Assembly (NCBI GenBank): GCA_048262455.1
Contig: JBLXFD010000001.1
Coordinates: forward strand, 1-64,000
Direction of reading: 5' to 3'
DNA from: Psychromarinibacter sp048262455
GTDB lineage: Bacteria > Pseudomonadota > Alphaproteobacteria > Rhodobacterales > Rhodobacteraceae
Length of the DNA stretch: 64,000 nucleotides
The position numbers were made by a program, and so were the translations under genes. The notes beneath the pieces were generated by a model. The model made no database searches. It saw only the letters and a list, made by a program, of their open reading frames with translations, and was not told the origin of the DNA. Positions 52,217 through 62,068 of the stretch are shown piece by piece (position 1 is the first letter of the stretch; the number at the start of each line of letters is the position of its first letter).

Positions 52217-53413
52217 TCAGGTCACGGCGGCGCGGGTGCGGTATTCCTCGCGGTCCCACAGGGCGCCGTCCATGATCTCCCGCAGCACCTGCACGGCGCG
52301 GTCGATGTCGCCCTCGTCGTTGTAAAGCGGCGTGATCCCGAAGCGCAGGATGTCCGGCGCGCGGAAGTCGCCGATCACCCCGCGCGCGATCAGCGCCTGC
52401 ATCACCGCGTAACCCTCGGAGTGGCGGAACGACACCTGGCTGCCGCGCGCCTGCGGATCGCGCGGGCTGGCGAGGGTCAGGGCAGGGCAGGCGTCTTCCA
52501 CCCCGGCGATGAAGCGTTCCGACAGCTCGATCGAGCGGGCGCGCAGGTCGTGCAGGTCCACCCCCTCCCATACGTCCAGCGCCGCCTCCAGCACCGCCAT
52601 CTGCAGCACCGGCGGGGTGCCGATGCGCATCCGCTCGATCCCCATGCCGGGGCGGTAGGACAGGTCGAAGGCGAAGGGCGCCTCGTGGCCCAGCCAGCCG
52701 GAAAGCAGCGGCTCTACCTCGCCCGCAAGCTGCGGCGCCACGTATAGGAAGGCAGGGGCGCCGGGGCCGCCGTTGAGGAACTTGTAGGTGCAGCCCGCGG
52801 CGAAATCCGCGCCGCCCCCGGTCACGTCCACCGGCAACGCCCCGGCGGAATGCGCGAGATCCCAGATCGCCAGCGCCCCCGCCGCGTGGGCGGCACGGGT
52901 CAGCGCCGGCATGTCGTGGCGGCGGCCGGTGCGGTAGTCGACCTCGGTCAGCATCAGCACGGCAAGGTCCTCGTCGATGTGGTCCGCCACCTCTTCGGGG
53001 GCCACCACCTTCAGCTCGTGCCCCTGTCCGAGATGCGCGATCAGCCCCTCGGCCATGTAGAGATCGGTAGGGAAGTTGCCGCTGTCCGACAGGATCACTC
53101 GCCGCCCCGGCCGCAGCCGCAGCGCCGCCGAAAGCGCCTGCACCACCTTCAGCGACAGGGTGTCGCCCACCACGCAGCTGCCCGCGGGCGCGCCGATCAG
53201 CGGCGCAATCCGGTCGCCCAGTCGCGACGGCTGCGCCATCCAGCCCGCCCGGTTCCAGGCGGTGATCAGCTGCTCGCCCCACTCGTCCCGCAGCGCCTGC
53301 CGCAGCCGCGCCTCGGCGGCGCGGGGCAGCGGGCCCAGCGAGTTGCCGTCGAGGTAGGTCACCCCCTCGGGCAGGTGGAACATCGCGCGGGTCGCGGTGA
53401 AATCGGTGGTCAT
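52217..53413 (-). CDS. kynU: Kynureninase
   Basis: 398 aa PLP enzyme of tryptophan degradation, splitting kynurenine to anthranilate and alanine. Substrate motif LDGNSLGPLP (about residues 20-29), SDSGNFPTDLYM, and PLP Lys in GCTYKFLNGG are family marks. The ATG at 53413 overlaps the stop of the upstream SDR (ATGA), so it is the second gene of that operon; tryptophan dioxygenase (kynA) is not in view. Confidence 0.94.
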   Translation of the reverse strand: MTTDFTATRAMFHLPEGVTYLDGNSLGPLPRAAEARLRQALRDEWGEQLITAWNRAGWMAQPSRLGDRIAPLIGAPAGSCVVGDTLSLKVVQALSAALRLRPGRRVILSDSGNFPTDLYMAEGLIAHLGQGHELKVVAPEEVADHIDEDLAVLMLTEVDYRTGRRHDMPALTRAAHAAGALAIWDLAHSAGALPVDVTGGGADFAAGCTYKFLNGGPGAPAFLYVAPQLAGEVEPLLSGWLGHEAPFAFDLSYRPGMGIERMRIGTPPVLQMAVLEAALDVWEGVDLHDLRARSIELSERFIAGVEDACPALTLASPRDPQARGSQVSFRHSEGYAVMQALIARGVIGDFRAPDILRFGITPLYNDEGDIDRAVQVLREIMDGALWDREEYRTRAAVT

Positions 53414-54168
53414 GCCTCGCCTCCGGAGATCTGGATTGCCTGCCCGTTCACGCTGCCCGAGGCCGGATCGCACAGCCACAGCGCGGCGGCGGCGATTTCC
53501 TCCGGCGCGATCAGGCGCCGGTGGGGGTTCTGGCTGACCATCATCGCCAGCGCTTCTTCGTCGGACACCCCGGCGCGGTCGCGGATCGAGGCGGTGTTGC
53601 GGGTGACGATGTCGGTGGCGACGTAGCCGGGGCAGAGCGCGTTGAAGGTAACGTCGCGCCCTGCGAAATCGGCGGCGAGGGTGCGGATCAGCCCCACCAC
53701 CGCGTGTTTCGAGGCGGCGTAGGCCGGCGCGCCCTTCAGCCCGCGCAGCCCGGCGATCGAGGACACCGCGATCACCCGGCCCCAGTCATCGCGCCCCAGC
53801 GTGTCCAGCGCGGCGCGGATCGTCAGGTAGGTGCCATCCAGGTTGGTGGCCATGATCCGGCGCCAGAAGGCGGGGTCGGTCTTGGCCAGCGACCGGCCCT
53901 CGGCGATGCCGGCATTGGCCACGTGGATCGCCACCTTGCCGCGCGCGCCGCAGGCGGCGGCGAAGCCCCGGGCGACGCTGGCCTCGTCGGTCACGTCCAT
54001 CACCTGCGCGTGCAGCCGAGGACTTTCGGCCGCCGCGGCCTCCAGCGGGTCGGCGCGGCGGCCGGTGATCGTCACCTCGGCCCCGGCGCCCGCCAGCGCC
54101 CGCGCGATCGCCAGCCCGATCCCGGTGCCGCCGCCTGTGACCAGCGCGTGTCTGCCTGACAGGTCCAT
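53410..54168 (-). CDS. SDR-family oxidoreductase in operon with kynureninase
   Basis: 252 aa classical SDR. TGGGTGIG (about residues 12-19), NAG, catalytic Ser in VSSIAG and YAASKHA (Tyr/Lys) are all present. Resembles 3-oxoacyl and 3-hydroxybutyrate-type reductases. GGAGGGAC just upstream of the ATG. Overlaps kynU by four bases; the link to tryptophan breakdown is by context only. Confidence 0.9.
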   Translation of the reverse strand: MDLSGRHALVTGGGTGIGLAIARALAGAGAEVTITGRRADPLEAAAAESPRLHAQVMDVTDEASVARGFAAACGARGKVAIHVANAGIAEGRSLAKTDPAFWRRIMATNLDGTYLTIRAALDTLGRDDWGRVIAVSSIAGLRGLKGAPAYAASKHAVVGLIRTLAADFAGRDVTFNALCPGYVATDIVTRNTASIRDRAGVSDEEALAMMVSQNPHRRLIAPEEIAAAALWLCDPASGSVNGQAIQISGGEA

Positions 54169-54373
54169 GACGTCCCTCCGATTTTCCGGCGCGAGATTGG
54201 CCCGCGCGCCGGCGGGGCGCAAGCCGCGGCGGCCCGGCGGGGGGCGTTTCCATCGGGACGGCATTGGTTGACGCCGCGACAGGCCGCGCGCTTGTGATCG
54301 CCGCGCCTGCAAGTTATCACGTCACGGATCCGCGAGTGGCGGAAACGGGTGCAGGGAAAAGGGGAACGCGACC

Positions 54374-55948
54374 GTGAAGATAGGCACGCCCAAGGAGGTC
54401 TTTGACGGCGAGGCGCGGGTGGCGATGACACCCGACAGCGCCTTGCAGCTGCAAAAGCTGGGCTATGATTGCGCGATCGAGGCCGGGGCCGGCAAGGCCG
54501 CGGGCTTTTCGGATGCCGCCTACGAGGCCGCCGGGGTCGAGGTGATCGGCACCGCCGCCGCCCTGTGGAAGGCCGCCGACATCGTCGCCAAGGTGCGCCC
54601 GCCCACCGAGACCGAGCTGAAGCGGATGCGCAGCGGCCAGACGCTGGTGTCGTTCTTCTGGCCCGGCGCCAACGAGCCGCTGATGGAACTGGCCAAGTCC
54701 AAGGGCGCCAGCGTCATCGCCATGGACATGGTGCCGCGCATCAGCCGCGCCCAGAAGATGGACGCGCTGTCCTCGATGGCCAACATCGCCGGCTACCGCG
54801 CGGTGATCGAGGCGGGCAACAACTTCGGCCGCTTCTTTACCGGGCAGGTGACGGCGGCGGGCAAGATGCCCCCGGCCAAGGTGCTGGTGGTGGGCGCGGG
54901 CGTGGCCGGACTGGCCGCGATCGGCACCGCCACCTCGCTGGGCGCCGTGACCTATGCCTTCGACGTGCGGCCCGAGGTTTCCGAGCAGATCGAGAGCATG
55001 GGCGCGCAGTTCGTCTTCCTCGACTTCGAGGAATCCTCACAGGACAGTTCCGCCACCGGCGGCTACGCCGCGCCCTCCAGCCCCGAGTTCCGCGAGAAGC
55101 AGCTGGAGAAGTTCCGCGAGCTGGCGCCGCAGATGGACATCGTCATCACCACGGCGCTGATCCCGAACCGCCCCGCGCCGGTGCTCTGGACCCGCGACAT
55201 GGTCGAGGCGATGAAGCCGGGGTCGGTGATCGTCGACCTGGCCGCCGAGCGCGGCGGCAACTGCGAGCTGACGGTGCCGGACCAGAAGATCGTCACCGAC
55301 AACGGCGTGACCATCGTCGGCTACACCGACTTCCCCAGCCGGATGGCGGCGCAGGCCTCGACGCTCTACTCGAACAACGTGCGCCACCTGATGACCGACC
55401 TGACCCCGGGCAAGGACGGTCAGCCGGTGCACAACATGGAAGACGACGTGATCCGCGGCGCCACCGTGACCCACGCGGGCGAGATCACCTTCCCGCCGCC
55501 GCCGCCCAAGGTCGCCGCCATCGCCGCCGCGCCCAGGCGCGAGCCGGCGAAGGAGCTGACGGCCGAGGAGAAGAAGGCGCGGGAGATCGCGTCGTTCAAG
55601 GAGGCCACCAAGCGGCAGATCACCTACCTCGCGGTGGGCACGCTGGTGCTGATGCTGATCGGCGCCTTCGCGCCCGCCAGCTTCATGGCGCACCTGATCG
55701 TCTTCGCGCTGGCCTGTTTCGTCGGCTTCCAGGTGATCTGGAACGTCAGCCACGCGCTGCACACCCCGCTGATGGCGATCACCAACGCGATCTCGGGGAT
55801 CATCGTGGTGGGGGCGCTGCTGCAGATCGGATCGGTCAGCTGGCTGGTGGTGCTGCTCAGCTTCGTCGCCGTGCTGATCGCGTCGATCAATATCGTGGGG
55901 GGCTTCCTGGTCACGCGCCGGATGCTCGCCATGTTCCAGAAATCCTGA
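54374..55948 (+). CDS. pntA: NAD(P) transhydrogenase subunit alpha
   Basis: 524 aa, the long (fused) form. Domain I (about 1-380) holds the NAD site (VVGAGVAGLAAIGTA) and RxSRAQ-type contacts (RISRAQKMDA), followed by a linker and four membrane helices (about 415-520). Couples H+ re-entry to NADH to NADPH hydride transfer. GTG start with GGGGAA upstream. Forms an operon with pntB, 11 bases apart. Confidence 0.95.
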   Translation: MKIGTPKEVFDGEARVAMTPDSALQLQKLGYDCAIEAGAGKAAGFSDAAYEAAGVEVIGTAAALWKAADIVAKVRPPTETELKRMRSGQTLVSFFWPGANEPLMELAKSKGASVIAMDMVPRISRAQKMDALSSMANIAGYRAVIEAGNNFGRFFTGQVTAAGKMPPAKVLVVGAGVAGLAAIGTATSLGAVTYAFDVRPEVSEQIESMGAQFVFLDFEESSQDSSATGGYAAPSSPEFREKQLEKFRELAPQMDIVITTALIPNRPAPVLWTRDMVEAMKPGSVIVDLAAERGGNCELTVPDQKIVTDNGVTIVGYTDFPSRMAAQASTLYSNNVRHLMTDLTPGKDGQPVHNMEDDVIRGATVTHAGEITFPPPPPKVAAIAAAPRREPAKELTAEEKKAREIASFKEATKRQITYLAVGTLVLMLIGAFAPASFMAHLIVFALACFVGFQVIWNVSHALHTPLMAITNAISGIIVVGALLQIGSVSWLVVLLSFVAVLIASINIVGGFLVTRRMLAMFQKS

Positions 55949-55959
55949 GGGGGTAGAAT

Positions 55960-57411
55960 ATGTCTGCCGGTTTCGTTTCGGCCGTCTATATTGCGGCCTC
56001 CATCCTGTTCATCCTGGCGCTGGGCGGGCTGAACAACCAGGAAAGCGCCAAGCGGGCGATCTGGTACGGCATCGCGGGGATGTTCCTTGCGATGGTGGCG
56101 ACGATCTTTGGCCCGGGCGTGTCCAACGTCCTGCTGATCCTCGTGGCGGTGGCCGCGGGCGCGGTGGCGGGCGCCTATGTCGCGGGCAAGGTCCAGATGA
56201 CCGAGATGCCGCAGCTGGTGGCGGCGCTGCACTCCTTCGTCGGCCTCGCGGCGGTCTTCATCGGGCTGAACGCCGACGTCATGCTGGGCGCGGTGAACGA
56301 GCTGAAGGCGGCCGGCGTCACGCTGGAGCAGGCCGACCTCACGGGCTTCGGAGAGAAGCTGTGGAAGAAGGATGCGGTGGAGATCTCGATCCTGAAGGTC
56401 GAGGTCTTCCTGGGCATCTTCATCGGCGCGGTAACCTTCACCGGCTCGGTGGTGGCCTTCGGCAAGCTGGCCGGCAAGATCGACGGCAAGCCGGAGAAGC
56501 TGCCGGGCGGGCACATGCTGAACGCGGGCGCGCTGGTGCTCTGCCTGCTGCTGGGGTTCCTCTACCTCGGCGGGGCGGGGGCCTGGACCATGGTGCTGAT
56601 GGCGGTGATCGCCGGCTTCATCGGCTGGCACCTGATCATGGGCATCGGCGGCGCCGACATGCCCGTGGTGGTCTCGATGCTGAACAGCTACTCCGGCTGG
56701 GCGGCGGCGGCGATCGGCTTCACCCTCGGAAACGACCTGCTGATCGTCACCGGGGCGCTGGTTGGCTCTTCGGGTGCGATCCTGTCCTACATCATGTGCA
56801 AGGCGATGAACCGGCACTTCGTGTCGGTGATCCTGGGCGGCTTCGGCGGCACCTCGGGCCCGGCGCAGGAGATCGAGGGCGAACAGATCGCCATCGACGC
56901 CGACGGCGTGGCGCAGGCGCTGAACGAGGCGGACAGCGTGGTGATCGTGCCGGGCTACGGCATGGCGGTGGCCCAGGCGCAGCAGTCGGTGTCCGAGCTG
57001 ACGCGCAAGCTGCGGGCGGCGGGCAAGACGGTGCGCTTCGCCATCCACCCCGTGGCGGGGCGGCTGCCCGGGCACATGAACGTGCTGCTGGCCGAGGCGC
57101 GGGTGCCCTATGACATCGTGCTGGAGATGGACGAGATCAACGACGACTTCCCCTCCACCGACGTGGCGATCGTGATCGGCTCGAACGACATCGTGAACCC
57201 GGCGGCGCAGGACGATCCCAACTCGCCCATCGCCGGGATGCCGGTGCTGGAGGTCTGGAAGGCAAAACAGGTCTTCGTGTCCAAGCGCGGCCAGGGCACC
57301 GGCTATTCCGGCATCGAGAACCCGCTGTTCTACAAGGAGAATACGCGCATGTTCTACGGTGACGCGAAGGCCTCTGTGGATTCGCTGCTGCCGAAGATCG
57401 AAGCGGCTTAA
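55960..57411 (+). CDS. pntB: NAD(P) transhydrogenase subunit beta
   Basis: 483 aa. Nine or so N-terminal membrane helices (about 1-270) and a C-terminal NADP domain with GYGMAVAQAQ and GSNDIVNPAA. Works with PntA in the inner membrane. GGGGTAG upstream of the ATG. Two hairpins follow its stop codon. Confidence 0.96.
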   Translation: MSAGFVSAVYIAASILFILALGGLNNQESAKRAIWYGIAGMFLAMVATIFGPGVSNVLLILVAVAAGAVAGAYVAGKVQMTEMPQLVAALHSFVGLAAVFIGLNADVMLGAVNELKAAGVTLEQADLTGFGEKLWKKDAVEISILKVEVFLGIFIGAVTFTGSVVAFGKLAGKIDGKPEKLPGGHMLNAGALVLCLLLGFLYLGGAGAWTMVLMAVIAGFIGWHLIMGIGGADMPVVVSMLNSYSGWAAAAIGFTLGNDLLIVTGALVGSSGAILSYIMCKAMNRHFVSVILGGFGGTSGPAQEIEGEQIAIDADGVAQALNEADSVVIVPGYGMAVAQAQQSVSELTRKLRAAGKTVRFAIHPVAGRLPGHMNVLLAEARVPYDIVLEMDEINDDFPSTDVAIVIGSNDIVNPAAQDDPNSPIAGMPVLEVWKAKQVFVSKRGQGTGYSGIENPLFYKENTRMFYGDAKASVDSLLPKIEAA

Positions 57412-57426
57412 CCAGGTGTTCACCGC

Positions 57427-57503
57427 CTTGCCCTAGACCCGGGGCAAGGCCCGGAAGCATCCGGACCCGAAGCATCCCGCCCCGTAATTGGGGCGGGGTG
57501 CTT
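57427..57503 (+). terminator. Two hairpins after pntB
   Basis: CTTGCCC...GGGCAAG at 57427-57448, then AAGCATCCCGCCCC (57470-57483) with GGGGCGGGGTGCTT (57490-57503), a 14-bp stem containing one G-T pair and loop GTAATT. No T-run follows, so termination may not be purely intrinsic. Confidence 0.6.
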
Positions 57504-57639
57504 CGTCGCTTTCGGAGGAGGTTTATTTTTCTTTCCGCTGAACGACGGATCCCCAGCCGCCACCCGCCGCGGGGACGGGCGGGGCAGGGGAGTGAGGCGC
57601 CGGTGCCTTGGGCCCCTTTGTTGCGATAAATCGTTAAAC

Positions 57640-57917
57640 ATCGGTTAAAAATGGTGGGCTTAGAAGGCAGATACTGCCGCTCTCGCAGGCGGTCACCCCG
57701 GGCGAAGAAAGCGCATCCCGCCGGCGCTTCGGAAAAACTTCGCCACTGCGTAAAATTCCGCTTGAATCGAATCCGGTTTAGCCCCAAATGCGCTCTCACA
57801 GACGCCAACGCACGCGCCTCTGGCCGGCAAGCATCGCCTCCCGCGTTTACGCAGCGACGGTAACGTCTCCCTTGGAACTGAGCGGTCATACTTTGGCCGG
57901 GTCTATTGGAGATGACC
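57640..57917 (+). promoter_or_regulatory. Long structured 5' leader, candidate speF-type RNA element
   Basis: The 506-base gap before the decarboxylase has no clear gene. A plausible promoter (TTGCGA near 57621, TTAAAA about 18 bases on) would give a leader of roughly 270 bases. Within it CTGCGTAAA (57746-57754) is the exact inverted copy of TTTACGCAG (57846-57854). The Rfam speF motif is a long leader upstream of alphaproteobacterial ornithine decarboxylase genes, the same context as here. I infer the identity from position and pairing, not from a covariance search. Confidence 0.4.
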
Positions 57918-59087
57918 ATGACGATGCACTTCACCGGCGCGCAGCCGTCCGTTACCGTTGCCTTCCCCTCCCGGGTCGAGCGTTACATCGCCGCCAACGA
58001 GTTCGACCAGCCGACGCTGGTGCTGGACACCGACATCGTCGCAGAGCGCTTCCACCAGCTGAAATCCGGCCTGGGCGACGCGGCGATCCACTACGCGGTC
58101 AAGGCGAACCCGGCGAAGGAAATCATCGAGCGTCTGGTGAACGAAGGCTCGAACTTCGACGCGGCCTCGCGCGGCGAGATCGAGCTCTGCCTCAGCCAGG
58201 GCGCCCGCCCCGAGCAGATCAGCTTCGGCAACACCGTCAAGCGCGCCAGCGACATCGCCTTCGCCCATGCCGCCGGGATCCGGCTGTTCGTGGCAGACGC
58301 CTCGGAAGAGCTGGAGAAGATCGCAGAGCACGCCCCCGGCGCCATGGTCTACATCCGCCTGCTGGTGGACAACCCCGAGGCCGACTGGCCGCTCAGCCGC
58401 AAGTTCGGCTGCGACACCGGCACCGCGCTGGCGCTGCTGGACGAGGCCCGCGCGCTTGGCCTCGACCCGGTGGGCCTGTCGTTCCACGTGGGCAGCCAGA
58501 CCCGCCGCGCCTCCATGTGGACCGGGGTGCTGAACCGCGTCGCCGCCGTCTGGGCCGAGGCCCAGGCGCGGGGTCACGCGCTGTCGCTGATCAACATCGG
58601 CGGCGGTTTCCCGGCCTTCTACGGCGACACCATCGAAGCCCCGGCGATCTACGCCGGCCAGGTGCGCGCCATGGTGGCCGAGCGTTTCCCCGGCGCCCGC
58701 ATCATGGCAGAGCCGGGCCGCGGCCTGGTGGGCGAGTGCGGCGCGATCGCCTGCGAGGTGATGCTGGTGTCGCGCAAGTCGGACGACGACCTGCACCGCT
58801 GGGTCTACCTCGACATCGGCAAGTTCTCGGGCCTGGCCGAGACCATCGACGAGGCGATCCGCTACCAGTTCGTCACCCCCCGCGACGGTGAGCCCGCGGG
58901 CCCCTGCATCCTTGCGGGCCCCTCCTGCGACAGCGCCGACGTGCTTTATGAGAAGCGCCCGGTGCAGCTGCCGCTGGGTCTGAAGGCCGGCGACAAGGTG
59001 ATCATCCGCAACACCGGCGCCTATACCTCCAGCTACTCCTCGGTGGGCTTCAACGGCTTCCCGCCGCTGGACGTGGTGGTTCTCTGA
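57918..59087 (+). CDS. Ornithine/lysine decarboxylase, type III PLP fold
   Basis: 389 aa alanine-racemase-type decarboxylase of polyamine synthesis. PLP Lys in YAVKANP (about residue 57), glycine loop INIGGGFP, EPGRGLVGECG and active-site Cys in GPSCDSADVLYE. Whether ornithine, lysine or both are used cannot be decided by eye. Three nearby ATGs exist (57912, 57918, 57924); 57918 is chosen because GGAG is then six bases upstream. A long leader precedes it and a GC hairpin follows. Confidence 0.9.
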   Translation: MTMHFTGAQPSVTVAFPSRVERYIAANEFDQPTLVLDTDIVAERFHQLKSGLGDAAIHYAVKANPAKEIIERLVNEGSNFDAASRGEIELCLSQGARPEQISFGNTVKRASDIAFAHAAGIRLFVADASEELEKIAEHAPGAMVYIRLLVDNPEADWPLSRKFGCDTGTALALLDEARALGLDPVGLSFHVGSQTRRASMWTGVLNRVAAVWAEAQARGHALSLINIGGGFPAFYGDTIEAPAIYAGQVRAMVAERFPGARIMAEPGRGLVGECGAIACEVMLVSRKSDDDLHRWVYLDIGKFSGLAETIDEAIRYQFVTPRDGEPAGPCILAGPSCDSADVLYEKRPVQLPLGLKAGDKVIIRNTGAYTSSYSSVGFNGFPPLDVVVL

Positions 59088-59094
59088 TCTGCTT

Positions 59095-59123
59095 GCGCCG
59101 CCGGCCCTGAGGGTCGGCGGCGC
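59095..59123 (+). terminator. GC-rich hairpin after the decarboxylase
   Basis: GCGCCGCCGGCCC (59095-59107), loop TGA, GGGTCGGCGGCGC (59111-59123): 13-bp stem with one G-T pair, 8 bases after the stop codon. No T-run. Confidence 0.55.
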
Positions 59124-59164
59124 CGTGATTTCCTGCCTTGCTCGCTGCGCCCGGGCTCATGTCC

Positions 59165-59255
59165 GCCCGAACAGCGCCGAAGGCGCCGGGCCAGCGCCTG
59201 CCCGTCTCCCGGGCTGACGCTCTTGCCGGGCCAGCGCCTAGCTCGGGCATGGGAG
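59165..59255 (+). repeat. Fragment of the intergenic repeat family
   Basis: CGAACAGCGCCGAAGGCGC, AGCGCCTGCCCGTC and GGGCTGACGCT reproduce part of the family A consensus, followed by a second GGGCCAGCGCC. The GATAAAG part is missing. The gap 59088-59404 holds this fragment, a hairpin and no gene. Confidence 0.6.
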
Positions 59256-59404
59256 GGGCCTGGCTGCCATGAAGCGCGCCGCACGCCCGTCGCAGTGCCA
59301 TCCCGCGGCCCGGCGCTGTCCCGGCTCACGCGCCCCCCGCGCGATAGCGCCGCACCCGCCGATCCCGGATAGGCGCAGCCCGCCCCGCGCGCTAGCCTGC
59401 CGTC

Positions 59405-60685
59405 ATGAGCCCGCTTCGCGATCACCCCCTGCGCTACGCCCTTGCCAACGAGCTGCACGCCCGGCCGTCCCCCTCGCTGCAGGCGCCGGCGCGGGCCGCC
59501 TACCTCGCCATCAAGCGCGCCGAGGATGCCGCCAGCCGCGACCGGAACGCCGACCTCGCCCACCTTCTGGCCCTGCTGGACCGGCACGGCGCGCCGCATC
59601 CGCAGCCCGGGGCGACCCACTGGTCCGGCGACCTCGGCCCCTACCGGCTGAAGTGGGAACAGCACACAGAGATCGTCACCTACACCGCCTTCACCGACGG
59701 GGTGGAGCCGCGGCCCTTCGACGGCCAGGCCTTCGACCTTTTCCCCGACGACTGGCTCTCCGCCGCGCCTGGCGAGCGGCTGACCTCGGCGCTGCTGCGG
59801 GTGGAGCCCGCGACCCAGCCGGACGAGATCGAGCAGAAGGTGCGCGAGTGGTTCGTGCCGGAAAGCCTTGCCGTCAGCACGATCCTCGACGGCGCCGCGG
59901 TGATCGCCGGCGACTTCCGCATCGACAGCGCCGGGCACATCCGCTTCGCCATCTTCGCCGCAGAGGGCACCGGGCCGCGCCGGCTGGGCCGGGTGCTGCA
60001 GCGCCTGTGCGAGATCGAGACCTACAAGAGCCTGTCGATGCTGGGGCTCGCCCGCGCCCGCCAGCTCTCGCCCGAACTGGGGGGGCTCGACGCACACCTG
60101 AACGCCTTGATGGAGGCGATGACCGCCAACAGCGCGCCCGCCGAGGACACCCTGCGCCAGCTGCTGGAGATCAGCGCTGAGCTGGAGCGGCTGCTGTCCC
60201 GGTCTGCCTTCCGCTTCTCGGCCACCCGGGCCTACGAGGCGCTGGTGGCGCAGCGGATCGGAGTGCTGCGCGAGTCGCGGTTCCAGGGGCGGCAGAGTTT
60301 CTCGGAGTTCATGACCCGCCGGTTCGACCCCGCCATGCGCACCGTGACCGCCACCGAGGCGCAGCTGCGCGCCATGGCGGACCGGGCAGGGCGGGCGGGG
60401 GAGTTGCTGCGCACCCGGGTGGACGTGGAACGTTCGGCCCAGAACCAGAAGCTGCTGGCCTCCATGGACCGGCGCGCGCAGTTGCAGCTGCGGCTGCAGG
60501 AGACGGTGGAGGGGCTCAGCGTGGTGGCGATCAGCTACTACGCGGTGAACCTCGCGGCCTACCTGCTTTACCCTATCGCGGCGCGCATGGGGGTCGCGAA
60601 GGAATGGCTGACGGCGGGGCTGGTGCCGGTGGTGGCGCTGGCGGTCTTCGCCATGGTGCGGCGGGTGCGGCGCAAGCTGCACTGA
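59405..60685 (+). CDS. DUF3422 family membrane protein
   Basis: 426 aa. HPLRYALANELHARP at the N-terminus and LKWEQHTEIVTYT are the conserved DUF3422 segments; two C-terminal membrane helices (about 380-420, separated by KEWLTAG) anchor it. Function unknown; a soluble cytoplasmic N-terminal domain is likely. ATG preceded by a weak site. Convergent with the transporter that follows. Confidence 0.9.
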   Translation: MSPLRDHPLRYALANELHARPSPSLQAPARAAYLAIKRAEDAASRDRNADLAHLLALLDRHGAPHPQPGATHWSGDLGPYRLKWEQHTEIVTYTAFTDGVEPRPFDGQAFDLFPDDWLSAAPGERLTSALLRVEPATQPDEIEQKVREWFVPESLAVSTILDGAAVIAGDFRIDSAGHIRFAIFAAEGTGPRRLGRVLQRLCEIETYKSLSMLGLARARQLSPELGGLDAHLNALMEAMTANSAPAEDTLRQLLEISAELERLLSRSAFRFSATRAYEALVAQRIGVLRESRFQGRQSFSEFMTRRFDPAMRTVTATEAQLRAMADRAGRAGELLRTRVDVERSAQNQKLLASMDRRAQLQLRLQETVEGLSVVAISYYAVNLAAYLLYPIAARMGVAKEWLTAGLVPVVALAVFAMVRRVRRKLH

Positions 60686-60731
60686 CACCGGCGCGGCAAA
60701 GGGCGGCGCCCGTGGCACCGCCCCCCAGAGA

Positions 60732-61790
60732 TCACTCCGCCGGAACCGCCCGCACGCCCCGCGCGCCGTCGCGGGTCAGCAGCCGGTCGGTGGCCACGGC
60801 GCCCAGCACGATGGCCGAGATGGCCAGCAGCGCCGCGATCCCGAGGGTCGGAACCCCCGCCAGCCCCGCACCGATCGAGCAGCCCCCGGCCAGCACGCCG
60901 CCGACCCCCATCAGCACCGCGCCCAGCACGTAGCGGCCGGTCTGCGCCGGGCTCTCGAACGAGGTCCAGGCAAACTCGCGCCGCGCCAGCGTCAGCACCA
61001 GCGCGCCCACCAGGGTGCCGCCCACCAGCGCCACGCCGAAGTTGGCGGGGATCGAGGTGGCCGCGACGCCCCAGAACAGGCTGTCGGCATAGGGCAGGGT
61101 GAAGGACAGCGACTGCATCTCGATGGGGTCGAAATCGTCGTAAAGTACAAGGCCGGTTCCCACCCAAGCCAGGGGCACCTGCAGCCCCAGCGCCAGGGCA
61201 AGGCCCAGCTGCAGCGGCCGCGCGCCGGAGCGCAGGGCGTAGGCCAGCGCCGCCACCGCGATCAGCGCCGCCCAGAACAGCCCGCCGCCCGGCAGGTGCG
61301 ACAGGGCCGAGGTCTCGCCCAGCGGCAGCGTCACGCTGCCCAGCCCGGTGCGCAGCGGCGCCAGCACGCCCTTCAGCGTGGCGTGGGCGGTGATCGCGAA
61401 GACCAGCAGCACGGTCAGCGCCCGCAGGTTGCCGCCGCCCAGCAGCACCGTCAGGCGCGAGGGGCAGCCGCGGGTCAGCACCATCCCGGCGCCGAAGATC
61501 AGCCCGCCCAGCCCGATGGCCAGCACCGGCAGTTCCGGCGCGAGGAAACGGTGCTCGCCGAAGGAGATCCAGCCCGCCGCCACTGCGCCCTGCGTGCCCA
61601 GCACCGCCGCGGCCAGCGCCGCCAGCCAGACGCCGGCGGCCGGGCGCCGGTCGGCCCCCGCCACCACGCCGCGGCGCAGGCAGAAGCGCGTCACCTGCGC
61701 CAGCGCGCCAAAGGCGAGACCGATGAGCGCGCCCAGCCAGATCGCGGCTTGGGGGGCGGTGAGGGTTTCGAAACCGAGGCTCTCGAACAT
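60732..61790 (-). CDS. YeeE/YedE family (TsuA-like) sulfur-compound transporter
   Basis: 352 aa, about nine or ten membrane helices. The conserved Cys-containing motifs are present: FCLRRG, GCPSRLTVLLGGGNLR and GGCSIGAGLAG. TsuA of this family imports thiosulfate with a cysteine relay. No TusA-like partner gene is beside it. The 278-base region to the divergent amidohydrolase holds promoters I cannot define. Confidence 0.9.
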   Translation of the reverse strand: MFESLGFETLTAPQAAIWLGALIGLAFGALAQVTRFCLRRGVVAGADRRPAAGVWLAALAAAVLGTQGAVAAGWISFGEHRFLAPELPVLAIGLGGLIFGAGMVLTRGCPSRLTVLLGGGNLRALTVLLVFAITAHATLKGVLAPLRTGLGSVTLPLGETSALSHLPGGGLFWAALIAVAALAYALRSGARPLQLGLALALGLQVPLAWVGTGLVLYDDFDPIEMQSLSFTLPYADSLFWGVAATSIPANFGVALVGGTLVGALVLTLARREFAWTSFESPAQTGRYVLGAVLMGVGGVLAGGCSIGAGLAGVPTLGIAALLAISAIVLGAVATDRLLTRDGARGVRAVPAE

Positions 61791-62068
61791 GCTGGGAATC
61801 CTTGAAAGCGGGAATATTTTCCCATCTGCTGCAGCCGCGCCGTAATATCAAGTGACCGCGCTGTCGCAGCCGCGCGGGTGGCGGGACAGATGTTCCGTCC
61901 CGCGCCGCCCCCCCGGGAAGACCGTTCCGCCGCCGCCCGCCCGCCATGGACCGCCGTCGCCGCCGCCCCGGCGCGGCAAGCGGCGGCGTTCTTATTCGCC
62001 GTTCCGGGCCCCGCCCTTGTTCCCGCCCCCGCTTTGCGCCAGTTTCCCGGCAACCAACGGAGGTCCCC

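Noticed and set aside
57651..57863. 70-codon Arg-rich open frame in the decarboxylase leader as a gene
   Set aside because: No ribosome site and no codon bias; a leader-peptide role cannot be excluded but is not supported.
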